A stretch of 7,240 bases of DNA from Lachnospiraceae bacterium (GTDB taxonomy: Bacteria > Bacillota > Clostridia > Lachnospirales > Lachnospiraceae), in the NCBI GenBank assembly GCA_003542935.1, contig DPJQ01000077.1:1-7240 (forward strand), read 5' to 3'. Positions 1-6,065 of this stretch are shown here, piece after piece. The position numbers and the translations under genes were made by a program. The notes beneath the pieces were generated by a model. The model searched no databases. It had not been told where the DNA came from and worked only from the letters and a program-made list of their open reading frames with translations. Each line of letters begins with the position of its first letter. The stretch's first letter is position 1.

Positions 1-78
1 GATTCTGTTAAGTAAATGACATTGAGAGTGAACAGTAACACAAAAACGATTTTAGTCAGAAACTGCGATATTATTTAC

Positions 79-106
79 TTGCAAATGATCGTCACTATAT
101 TATAAT
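79..106 (+). promoter_or_regulatory. Sigma-A-type promoter for folC
   Basis: TTGCAA (79-84) and a perfect TATAAT (101-106) are separated by 16 bp in an AT-rich stretch. This is a good match to the housekeeping -35/-10 consensus (TTGACA/TATAAT). Transcription would start near 112-114, giving a leader of roughly 190 nt before the folC start proposed here. The first 78 bases hold no gene that I can support. Confidence 0.6.
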
Positions 107-114
107 GTTAGGGA

Positions 115-270
115 GCCGGAACTATTCAGCACAGGTCGAAGCATTTACTGCTGAGACCGTAAAAGCATGATTCAGGAGTGCAAAATTCCATCGTCGCAGA
201 CGATTTTAAATGAATTTTGCATAGTAACTGTGAAGGCACTGAACAGTTACAGAGAGCCGTGAAATCCGGT
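115..270 (+). other. Inverted-repeat-rich folC leader (candidate structured RNA or dispersed palindromic repeat)
   Basis: Several stems can be read directly. GGTC (134-137) pairs with GACC (155-158) and AGCA (140-143) with TGCT (149-152), separated by symmetrical GA/GA mismatches. TGCAAAATTC (179-188) pairs with GAATTTTGCA (212-221), enclosing ATCGTC (190-195) with GACGAT (199-204). GTAACTGT (224-231) pairs with ACAGTTAC (243-250). GCCGGA (115-120) could close the whole structure with TCCGGT (265-270), including one G-U pair. TCAGCA (126-131) can instead pair with TGCTGA (149-154), which excludes the first hairpin. I do not recognise a known riboswitch; the tetrahydrofolate riboswitch core as I remember it is not visible. 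It may be a regulatory leader or an intergenic palindromic repeat family. Confidence 0.4.
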
Positions 271-300
271 ATCAGACAAAAGGATAAAGTGGTGATCATT

Positions 301-1599
301 TTGCATTATCAGGAAATTGTAAACTATATAGAAGAAATACCCAAATTTTCGACAAAGCACCCGCTGGAGCACACGAAAGAGCTGCTGGCCCGCCTGGGAA
401 ATCCCCAGAATGAGTTCAAGGTGATCCATGTGGCGGGGACCAACGGCAAGGGCAGCACCTGCGCTTACCTGGCTTCCATGTTCCACGCGGGGGGGCTGCG
501 CTGCGGCCTGTTCATCTCGCCCCATCTGGTGACGATCCGGGAGCGTTTTCAGATCGACGGCCGGATGATCAGCGAGGAGGATTTCATGGAAGTGTTCGAT
601 CGTGTCAAAGACCAGATTGACCGCTTTGTGGCGGAGGGGGAGGGCCATCCCAGCTATTTTGAGACCCTTTTTGTGATGGGGATGCTGTATTTCCGAAAAA
701 AACAGGTGGAGTATGTGATCCTGGAGACGGGGCTTGGCGGACGGTTGGACGCTACCAACACGGTGGAACGGCCCCTGGCCGATATCATTACCTCCATCAG
801 TCTGGACCATACGGAATGGCTGGGCGATACGGTGACGGCCATAGCCGGGGAGAAGGCCGGCATCATCAAACCCGGTGTACCGGTGATCTTTGACGGCCAT
901 GTGCCGGAGGCTTCCGCCGTGATCCGCGGGAGGGCCGGGGAGACCGTTTCGCCGGCCTATGAGCTTATGGAGAGCATGTATGAGATCACAGACGCCGACA
1001 GGGAGGGGATCACGTTCTGTTTCCATAATCCTTACGGCGGGGACATTGAGCTTCATATTCCCTACATAGCGCCCTATCAGATGATGAACGCTTCATTGGC
1101 TTTCCTGACCATGTTGGTGCTGCAGAAGGAGCATGGCATTCCCCTGGAGAGGCTGAGGGAAGGGATCGCCCATACCCGCTGGCCGGGGCGGATGGAGACC
1201 GTGCTGCCGGGGGTGGTCATAGACGGCGCCCACAATGCGGACGGCGTGGCCCGTTTCGTGGAGACGGCCCAGAGGTTTGCCGGGGAATGCGATATCACGC
1301 TGTTGTTCTCGGCGGTGTCCGACAAGGAGTATGACAAGATGATCGGAGAGATCTGTGAGGCTGTCCATCCGGCCCGTGTGGTAACGACCCAGGTGGGCGG
1401 CGGCCGGGAAGTTCCCGCCGGACGGCTGGCAGAATCCTTTCGGCGGTTTGGCTGTGCGGCTGTGGAGAGCGAGCCGGATGCGGTTCGCGCCTTTCGCCTG
1501 GCACTGAAAGAAAAGGGAGACGGCATGTTGTTCTGCGTAGGCTCCCTGTATCTGGTGGGGGAGATCAAAGCATATCTGGAGAGGAGTACAGATGATTAA
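301..1599 (+). CDS. folC: Folylpolyglutamate synthase / dihydrofolate synthase
   Basis: A cytosolic Mur-ligase-family enzyme that adds glutamate to folates in an ATP-dependent reaction, and in many bacteria also makes dihydrofolate from dihydropteroate. With a TTG start at 301 it has 432 residues, the usual family size. Visible motifs: P-loop GTNGKGS (46-52), SPHL (73-76), ETGLGGRLDATN (142-153), DHTEWLG (169-175), EKAGIIKPG (184-192, containing the conserved active-site lysine) and C-terminal domain motif DGAHN (308-312). The TTG is chosen because GTGGTGATC (289-297) resembles an extended Shine-Dalgarno with suitable spacing, and because homologues begin at the equivalent of HYQEIVNYIEEIPKF. 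The frame stays open upstream to a TTG at 217, and GTG at 289 or 292 is also possible, but the extra residues do not look like FolC. The 3' end overlaps the next small ORF. Confidence 0.95.
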   Translation: MHYQEIVNYIEEIPKFSTKHPLEHTKELLARLGNPQNEFKVIHVAGTNGKGSTCAYLASMFHAGGLRCGLFISPHLVTIRERFQIDGRMISEEDFMEVFDRVKDQIDRFVAEGEGHPSYFETLFVMGMLYFRKKQVEYVILETGLGGRLDATNTVERPLADIITSISLDHTEWLGDTVTAIAGEKAGIIKPGVPVIFDGHVPEASAVIRGRAGETVSPAYELMESMYEITDADREGITFCFHNPYGGDIELHIPYIAPYQMMNASLAFLTMLVLQKEHGIPLERLREGIAHTRWPGRMETVLPGVVIDGAHNADGVARFVETAQRFAGECDITLLFSAVSDKEYDKMIGEICEAVHPARVVTTQVGGGREVPAGRLAESFRRFGCAAVESEPDAVRAFRLALKEKGDGMLFCVGSLYLVGEIKAYLERSTDD

Positions 1600-1741
1600 T
1601 TACGAGGAAGAACTGAAAAAATTTAAACCTTGCCTTGAGGTAAACGAGGTGGAAGAGACCATCCACAACCAGGAGCTCACGGATATCATGGATATTGTCA
1701 AGGAAATGATGGACAGCCGTTCCGCCGGTTTCCGGCAGTAA
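1592..1741 (+). CDS. Small hypothetical protein, 49 aa, downstream of folC
   Basis: An ATG at 1592 overlaps the folC stop by 8 nt and follows a strong ribosome site (GGAGAGGAG, 1578-1586) at normal spacing. The TAA lies only 11 nt before the next gene, so translation is probably coupled within a folC operon. The product is acidic and has no membrane segment or signal peptide. It starts MINYEEELKKFKPCLEVNEV and continues with an amphipathic, Met-rich stretch (TDIMDIVKEMMDSR, 30-43), suggesting two short helices. I do not recognise the family. I have an impression, unchecked, that similar short ORFs follow folC in other Lachnospiraceae. A small cytosolic accessory or helical partner protein is possible, but the sequence does not show a function. 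Confidence 0.65.
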   Translation: MINYEEELKKFKPCLEVNEVEETIHNQELTDIMDIVKEMMDSRSAGFRQ

Positions 1742-1752
1742 GGGGTAGAAGA

Positions 1753-3498
1753 ATGAGATGTATAAGATGTCAGACCGAGTTGACGGAATCCCCTTTTTGC
1801 CCGGGTTGCGGATGCGATGTGACGATACAGAAGAGATCCTGGCTGGTATCTGATATGTATTATAACCACGGGCTGGAAAAGGCGGAGATCCGCGATCTGT
1901 CCGGGGCGGTGGATCTGTTGGTTCGGAGCCTGAAATTCAATAAAAGAAACATTCAGGCGAGAAATTTACTCGGGCTGGTCTATTTCGAGATGGGAGAAGC
2001 TGTGGCGGCCATGAGCGAGTGGATCATCAGTGCGAATCTGCAGACCAGCGGCAACATTGCTTCCGAGTATATCGAACGGCTCAAGGCCAACGCCAACAAG
2101 CTGGATACGATCAATTTGTCTATAAAGAGCTATAATGAAGCGCTGTCTACCTGCCGGAACGGCCACACGGACACGGCAGCCATTCAGTTGAAAAAGGTAT
2201 TGTCCCAGAATCCCAAGCTGATCAAGGGTTACCATCTGCTGGCGCTGATCTATATGAAGGACGGGGAATACAAAAAGGCGAGAAAAATCCTCAAGAAAGC
2301 CTCAAGGATCGACAAGACCAATTCAACGACCCTCCGCTTCATGAAAGAGATAGACGAGCAGACGGGAAGTTCCGGCAGACGGGAATTTGCGTGGCCCTCT
2401 TTCGGCAGAAAACCCAGTGCCCAGGAGGTGCAGGAAAACACGCCGGAGATATTTCTGTCGGATAACGATGTGGTTATCCAGCCGCCTGCTTTTCGGGAGA
2501 GCTCCGTGCTGGCCACTTTGATCAACCTGTGTTTTGGCTTGGCTGTGGGGGCGGCGGTGGTCTGGTTCCTGGTGGTTCCGGCCAGCACCCAGAACATTAA
2601 CCAGGATGCCAACGAGAAGGTGGTGGAATACAGCAATACCATGGCTAGCCAGTCTTCGGAGATCACCAAGCTGAAATCACAGATTTCCGAATCTCAGGAG
2701 ACGGTGGCCTCGGCCACGGCCCAGATCGAGGCAGCCACGGCCCAGGTGACAAGTTATGAAAATCTGCTGAAAGCCTATAATGCCTATCAGGAGGAAAACT
2801 ACGATAGCGTGGCAAACGTGTTCAGCAATATTGATTCCAGCGTGTTGTCTGTGGACGGGCGGATGCTCTATGATACAATCTATGAGAAAGTCAGCAGTTA
2901 TATGTTTGACAATTATAAAGAAGAGGGCATTGCGGCCTATATGAACCAGAACTATCAGGGAGCGGTAGAGAATCTGGTCAAAGCCATGGAGATTGAGGAC
3001 GGAGATTATCATGTGATGGATTATCTGGCCAACGCTTATCGCTATCTGGGCATGCCGGATGAGGCCAGGGCTATGTATCAGAAAATAGTGGAGACCTTCC
3101 CCAATACCCGCCGTTCTGAAAATGCCCAGTCCTATATCGATGCCATTGACCAGGGAACGGATATCTCTGTAGAGATGAAAAACTCAGGCCAGACGGCGGA
3201 TATCGGTTCTCAGGGTAATGGAAGCACTCCCGGAGACGGAGGTGACGGGGATGCCGGAGACGGAGGTGACGGGGATGCCGGAGACGGCGGTGGCGGAAAT
3301 GCCGGAAACGGCGGTGGCGGGGATGCCGGAAACGGCGGTGGCGGAAATGCCGGAAACGGTGGTGGCGGAAATGCCGGAAACGGCGATACCGGAGAAGGAA
3401 ACGGAGGCGGGACTCCCGGAGGCGGGGATGATACCGGAGCCGGAGGTGATGACGGTACCGGGGGCGGAAACGGCGATGACATTACACCCAATGAATAG
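1753..3498 (+). CDS. Zinc-ribbon / TPR single-pass membrane protein with Gly-rich tail
   Basis: A 581-residue protein with these parts in order: an N-terminal zinc ribbon (Cys3, Cys6, Cys16, Cys19); a TPR-like helical region (about 35-200) including the repeats around RNLLGLVYFEMGE and YHLLALIYMKDGEYKKARK; a linker; one membrane helix (about 255-277, INLCFGLAVGAAVVWFLVV); a polar Ser/Gln/Glu-rich coiled coil (about 285-335); a second TPR region (about 336-455, with YHVMDYLANAYRYLGMPDEA); and a Gly/Asp/Asn tail from about residue 486. There is no signal peptide, so the zinc ribbon and first TPRs should be cytosolic and the coiled coil, second TPRs and tail outside. The ATG at 1753 has AAGGGG (1740-1745) upstream. 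It sits 11 nt behind the 49-aa ORF. It looks like a scaffold protein; its partners and role are unknown. Confidence 0.9.
   Translation: MRCIRCQTELTESPFCPGCGCDVTIQKRSWLVSDMYYNHGLEKAEIRDLSGAVDLLVRSLKFNKRNIQARNLLGLVYFEMGEAVAAMSEWIISANLQTSGNIASEYIERLKANANKLDTINLSIKSYNEALSTCRNGHTDTAAIQLKKVLSQNPKLIKGYHLLALIYMKDGEYKKARKILKKASRIDKTNSTTLRFMKEIDEQTGSSGRREFAWPSFGRKPSAQEVQENTPEIFLSDNDVVIQPPAFRESSVLATLINLCFGLAVGAAVVWFLVVPASTQNINQDANEKVVEYSNTMASQSSEITKLKSQISESQETVASATAQIEAATAQVTSYENLLKAYNAYQEENYDSVANVFSNIDSSVLSVDGRMLYDTIYEKVSSYMFDNYKEEGIAAYMNQNYQGAVENLVKAMEIEDGDYHVMDYLANAYRYLGMPDEARAMYQKIVETFPNTRRSENAQSYIDAIDQGTDISVEMKNSGQTADIGSQGNGSTPGDGGDGDAGDGGDGDAGDGGGGNAGNGGGGDAGNGGGGNAGNGGGGNAGNGDTGEGNGGGTPGGGDDTGAGGDDGTGGGNGDDITPNE
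3241..3384 (+). repeat. Six tandem 24-nt units encoding 8-residue Gly/Asp/Asn repeats
   Basis: Six consecutive 24-nt units run 3241-3264, 3265-3288, 3289-3312, 3313-3336, 3337-3360 and 3361-3384. In frame they encode GDGDAGDG twice, then GGGNAGNG, GGGDAGNG, GGGNAGNG and GGGNAGNG. Units differ mainly by G/A changes that swap Asp, Asn and Gly codons. A less regular Gly/Asp-rich stretch continues to the stop. Because the period is a multiple of three and the repeat lacks stop codons in several frames, both an overlapping + frame (3218-3517) and a minus frame (3210-3614) remain open across it; I treat these as shadows. Confidence 0.95.
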
Positions 3499-3606
3499 CG
3501 GCAGTGGCTGCGTATGAAAAGTACAGAGGATGTGGCTGTGAAGATTTTTGCAGTTGCATCCTTTTTCTGTGTATCAAGGTACAGGATAGATGGAAGCTGC
3601 GGGAGT

Positions 3607-3613
3607 TTTGACA
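3607..3613 (-). promoter_or_regulatory. Possible Spo0A box upstream of spoIIAA
   Basis: The minus strand reads TGTCAAA here, one mismatch from the Spo0A box TGTCGAA, in the short gap before spoIIAA. In B. subtilis the spoIIA operon is activated by Spo0A~P with SigH. A SigH-like -35 (ACAGGATAG, 3581-3589) lies just upstream, but I see no convincing -10 to go with it. A 7-mer with one mismatch is expected often by chance, so this is tentative. Confidence 0.2.
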
Positions 3614-3633
3614 AAGTAGTCAGGGAGGAAAAT

Positions 3634-3957
3634 ATGAATAGTATATTTCAGATCAGGGATAACTGCATGACCATACGGGTGCCGGAGGAACTGGATCATC
3701 ACAACGCTCTGCCCATACAGCAGGAGGCGGATGAGGTGATGATGAACCGGAATATACAGACGATAGTATTTGATTTTAGGGATACATCTTTTATGGATAG
3801 TTCCGGCATAGGCGTACTGATGGGGCGGTATCGTGCCATACAGCGAAAGGGAGGGCAGATGCAGGCGGAAAATGTGAGTGAACGGATTGAGAAGATCCTC
3901 CGGATGTCGGGAATCAGCAAGCTGATACCGGTAAACAGGAAGAGAGAATGGCTGTGA
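3634..3957 (+). CDS. spoIIAA: Anti-sigma F factor antagonist SpoIIAA
   Basis: A 107-residue STAS-domain protein. Unphosphorylated SpoIIAA binds the SpoIIAB-SigF complex and releases SigF in the forespore; SpoIIAB inactivates it by serine phosphorylation and SpoIIE reactivates it. The diagnostic stretch FMDSSGIGVLMGRY (53-66) closely resembles the B. subtilis sequence, and Ser57 corresponds to its phosphorylated Ser58. The ATG at 3634 follows GGGAGG (3623-3628) at good spacing. The frame is open back to 3514, but those 40 codons do not resemble the family and lack a good ribosome site. It is slightly shorter than the 117-residue B. subtilis protein, ending in a basic tail. It is the first gene of the spoIIA operon; the 135-nt gap upstream is expected to hold the sporulation promoter. 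Confidence 0.95.
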   Translation: MNSIFQIRDNCMTIRVPEELDHHNALPIQQEADEVMMNRNIQTIVFDFRDTSFMDSSGIGVLMGRYRAIQRKGGQMQAENVSERIEKILRMSGISKLIPVNRKREWL

Positions 3958-4019
3958 GGGAGATGGTGGCGGCCCGGCCGAAAATGCCGCAAAACAGGGG
4001 GCAAAGAAAGGGGATTATT

Positions 4020-4478
4020 ATGGAAAACACCAATGAAATGTCTTTGGAATTTGACAGCAGATCTTTAAATGAAGGATTTGCGAGGGTAGCGGTGGCGGCT
4101 TTTGCTACGCAGCTGAACCCGACCCTTGAGGAGGTGGCGGATCTGAAGACCGCCGTGTCCGAGGCAGTGACCAATGCGATCATCCACGCTTACGGAAAAA
4201 AAGTGGAGAAAATCCGGATCAACTGCTGTGTGAGGGAACGGGAAATGGAAGTGGAGGTCGTGGATCACGGCGTGGGTATCCGGGATGTGCCAAAAGCAAT
4301 GGAGCCGATGTACACGACGAAGCCGGAGCTGGACAGGTCGGGGATGGGATTTGCCTTTATGGAAGCGTTTATGGATGAACTGCAGGTGAGATCCGAACCG
4401 GGTGTGGGAACCACCGTGTGGATGAAGAAAAAATTTGGCGGCCGTTCCGGGCAAAGAGATTTGTCCGGGGATGCCTGA
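4020..4478 (+). CDS. spoIIAB: Anti-sigma F factor / serine kinase SpoIIAB
   Basis: A 152-residue GHKL-type ATPase that holds SigF inactive and phosphorylates SpoIIAA. Visible motifs: N box SEAVTNAIIHAY (47-58, with Glu48 and Asn52), G1 box VVDHGVGI (80-87), and the lid/G2 region TTKPELDRSGMGF (99-111). Arg22 lies in the NEGFARV segment matching the SigF-contacting region of the B. subtilis protein. The ATG at 4020 is chosen because MENTNEMSLEF aligns with the B. subtilis start and AAAGGGG (4008-4014) sits upstream. An in-frame ATG at 3948 overlaps spoIIAA by 10 nt, has its own AGGAAGAGAG upstream, and would add 24 residues. Twenty-seven nt separate the stop from sigF. Confidence 0.95.
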   Translation: MENTNEMSLEFDSRSLNEGFARVAVAAFATQLNPTLEEVADLKTAVSEAVTNAIIHAYGKKVEKIRINCCVREREMEVEVVDHGVGIRDVPKAMEPMYTTKPELDRSGMGFAFMEAFMDELQVRSEPGVGTTVWMKKKFGGRSGQRDLSGDA

Positions 4479-4505
4479 TATCGGCATACCGGCCTGGGAG
4501 GTGGC

Positions 4506-5219
4506 ATGGAACGTACCCTTGCATTGATTGAACGGTCTCACCGGGGTGATAAAGGGGCGAGAAATACACTGGCAGAGGAAAATATGGGACTGGTCTGGAG
4601 CATTGTCCGGCGTTTCCTGAACAGGGGCGTGGAGAAGGAAGATCTGTTTCAGATCGGAAGTATCGGATTACTGAAAGCTATAGATAAATTTGACACCGGC
4701 TACGATGTGTGCTTTTCAACCTACGCAGTGCCCATGATCGCCGGGGAGATCAAACGTTTTCTGCGGGACGACGGCATGATCCGGGTGAGCAGGTCGTTAA
4801 AAGAGCTGTCTGTCAAAGCCTGGCAGAGCCGGGAGGAGCTGGAGAGGCAGCTGGGCCGGGAACCCACGGTGACGGAGATTGCCGGGGAACTGGGGATTGA
4901 GGTGGAGGAGCTCTCGATGGCCATGGAGGCGGGGGCAGATGTGGAGTCGCTGCAGCAGGTCATCTACCAGGGGGACGGTACAGAGATTACCCTGATGGAC
5001 AAGCTGGAAAATAACGATGAGCCCACAGGGCGCGTGTTGGACCGCATGCTCCTGGAGGGCCTTTTAAAACGGCTGGACGCTCAGGAAAAACAGCTGATCC
5101 TGATGCGGTATTATCAGGAAAAGACTCAATCGGCCATTGCCGAGAAGCTGGGGATCTCCCAGGTGCAGGTTTCGCGGATGGAGAAAAGGATTCTGAAAAA
5201 GCTGCGGGAGTTTACTTAA
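4506..5219 (+). CDS. sigF: RNA polymerase sporulation sigma factor SigF
   Basis: A 237-residue sigma-70-family factor, the first forespore-specific sigma. Region 2 spans about 20-97 and contains DLFQIGSIGLLKAIDKFD (46-63) and FSTYAVPMIAGEIKRFLRDD (70-89), followed by GMIRVSRSLKE as in SigF/SigG. Region 3 is around 100-145 (GREPTVTEIAGELGI). Region 4 ends with the helix-turn-helix SAIAEKLGISQVQVSRMEKR (209-228). The order spoIIAA-spoIIAB-sigma separates SigF from SigG, which has no such neighbours. It is somewhat shorter than the 255-residue B. subtilis protein, mostly at the N-terminus. The ATG at 4506 follows GGGAGG. No terminator hairpin is visible after the stop, so readthrough into spoVA is possible. 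Confidence 0.96.
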   Translation: MERTLALIERSHRGDKGARNTLAEENMGLVWSIVRRFLNRGVEKEDLFQIGSIGLLKAIDKFDTGYDVCFSTYAVPMIAGEIKRFLRDDGMIRVSRSLKELSVKAWQSREELERQLGREPTVTEIAGELGIEVEELSMAMEAGADVESLQQVIYQGDGTEITLMDKLENNDEPTGRVLDRMLLEGLLKRLDAQEKQLILMRYYQEKTQSAIAEKLGISQVQVSRMEKRILKKLREFT

Positions 5220-5242
5220 AAATGTATTTTTTGAAAAAAAAT

Positions 5243-5271
5243 GTATAGACTAGTTTGTATAGATCATAGAA
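5243..5271 (+). promoter_or_regulatory. Candidate SigG/SigF-type promoter for spoVA
   Basis: GTATA (5243-5247) fits the forespore -35 pattern, and CATAGAA (5265-5271) matches CATnnTA at all but one defined position, with 17 bp between them. This lies in the AT-rich sigF-spoVAA gap, just before the ribosome site AGGGAGG (5281-5287). In B. subtilis spoVA is transcribed by SigG. GTATAGA occurs twice (5243-5249 and 5257-5263), so the exact element is uncertain. Confidence 0.4.
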
Positions 5272-5295
5272 AAACACAAAAGGGAGGATGCGGGT

Positions 5296-5439
5296 GTGCA
5301 TAGAAGGACGAAGCGGACAAACTGGTATCTGTGGTTTCTGGTCGCGGCGGGAGTGGCCGGCCTGGTGGCGCTGTGGCTGATGATGGGCAGGGATCTGCAG
5401 GGAAATATGGCTCAGGGGGCTTTGGTATTCCGCCGGTAG
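5296..5439 (+). CDS. Small membrane ORF (47 aa), or frameshifted N-terminus of spoVAA
   Basis: A GTG at 5296 sits 8 nt after a strong AGGGAGG site (5281-5287). It opens 47 codons with a basic start (HRRTKRTNWY) and one clear hydrophobic helix (WYLWFLVAAGVAGLVALWLM, about 10-29), ending at TAG 5437-5439. Third positions are mostly G/C in this frame, as in neighbouring genes, whereas the overlapping spoVAA frame over 5331-5420 has many T-ending codons and reads like a shadow. Either this is a separate small membrane protein coupled to spoVAA, or it is the true N-terminus of SpoVAA split by a missing base. One extra G in the run at 5415-5419 would join the two frames into a 256-residue protein. 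Confidence 0.45.
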   Translation: MHRRTKRTNWYLWFLVAAGVAGLVALWLMMGRDLQGNMAQGALVFRR

Positions 5440-6065
5440 ACGGACAGGCGGGAAAACTCTACGTGCAGATAGGGCGCCACAACATGGTCGGGCCGGGGAA
5501 AGTTCTTCTCGGTGATGTGGCGGAGCTGTATTGTGTGAGCCGCCGTCTGATGGAAAAGTGCATGGAGATTCCCCTGTTGGAGGTCAAGGAGGGGAAGTAC
5601 GGCCGGTATCTGGTGTCCGTGCGGGATGTAATCAAGGCCATCGGGAGCCGGTTTCCCGGGGTGGAGGTAGTTCCCCTCGGGGATCCGGAGATGGTTCTGG
5701 AGTATGCGAAGCGGTCAAAAAGCCATGTCTGGCTGAAATATATAAAGACCGCGGTGGTGAGCCTGATCGTATTTGTGGGATCGGCCTTTACAATCATGAC
5801 ATTTCTGGCGGAGGCCAATGTGCCCGGTCTGCTGGCCCGGGTGCGGGAGTGTTTTGAAGTGAAGGAAATCGTGGGCCAGACTGGTATGGAGATCTGCTTT
5901 TCTCTGGGAGTTGGTTTTGGTATGATCTTCTATTTTAACCATTTTGGCCGCTGGCGTCTGCAGCAGGAGCCCACACCGATGGAGATGGAACTGCATCAGT
6001 ATATGGAGGATGTGGAGGAAACGGTACTGGAGCTGGAAGATGGTATGCAGGAGGGCGGTGATTGA
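5331..6065 (+). CDS. spoVAA: Stage V sporulation protein AA (start unresolved)
   Basis: A forespore inner-membrane component of the SpoVA dipicolinate transport system. Similarity to B. subtilis SpoVAA begins near KLYVQIGRHNMVGPGKVLLG (from about 5454) and covers the soluble N-terminal domain. It continues through two membrane helices (about 5740-5815, KTAVVSLIVFVGSAFTIMTF; about 5884-5945, ending in GMIFYFNHFGRWRL) to the Glu-rich tail with the typical EPTPMEMELHQYMED. Coordinates give the whole open frame from the first GTG, but 5331 has no ribosome site and its first 30 or so codons look non-coding. GTG 5463 would give 200 residues, near the B. subtilis length of about 206, but would remove the first strand. 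The alternative is a frameshift from the ORF at 5296. The stop overlaps the spoVAB start (TTGA). Confidence 0.9.
   Translation: MVSGRGGSGRPGGAVADDGQGSAGKYGSGGFGIPPVDGQAGKLYVQIGRHNMVGPGKVLLGDVAELYCVSRRLMEKCMEIPLLEVKEGKYGRYLVSVRDVIKAIGSRFPGVEVVPLGDPEMVLEYAKRSKSHVWLKYIKTAVVSLIVFVGSAFTIMTFLAEANVPGLLARVRECFEVKEIVGQTGMEICFSLGVGFGMIFYFNHFGRWRLQQEPTPMEMELHQYMEDVEETVLELEDGMQEGGD

Noticed and set aside
167..262. Possible 31-codon leader ORF starting ATG 167
   Set aside because: There is no Shine-Dalgarno sequence, it runs through the palindromes, and it has no recognisable attenuator features.
217..300. In-frame N-terminal extension of folC from TTG 217
   Set aside because: It lies in the inverted-repeat leader, lacks a ribosome site and does not resemble FolC; the TTG at 301 gives the family length with a near-consensus ribosome site.
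247..1056. Long minus-strand ORF opposite folC
   Set aside because: It is a shadow of a GC-rich coding gene: the + strand carries all FolC motifs, and the minus frame shows no domain or ribosome site.
3241..3384. CRISPR array
   Set aside because: The units are directly adjacent 24-mers with no spacers, and they are coding.
3241..3490. RTX-type calcium-binding repeats in the Gly/Asp tail
   Set aside because: The 8-residue units lack the hydrophobic position and nine-residue GGxGxDxUx pattern of RTX repeats.
3218..3517. 99-codon overlapping ORF encoding MPETAVAE repeats
   Set aside because: It is open only because the 24-nt repeat has no stops in that frame; it has a weak start context and composition set by the main frame.
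3514..3633. Forty-codon N-terminal extension of SpoIIAA
   Set aside because: SpoIIAA homologues start near MNSIFQI; the extension has poor start context and occupies the expected promoter region.
4471..4487. Short hairpin ATGCC/GGCAT across the spoIIAB stop
   Set aside because: Five base pairs with no T-tract; not distinguishable from chance and not a terminator inside the operon.
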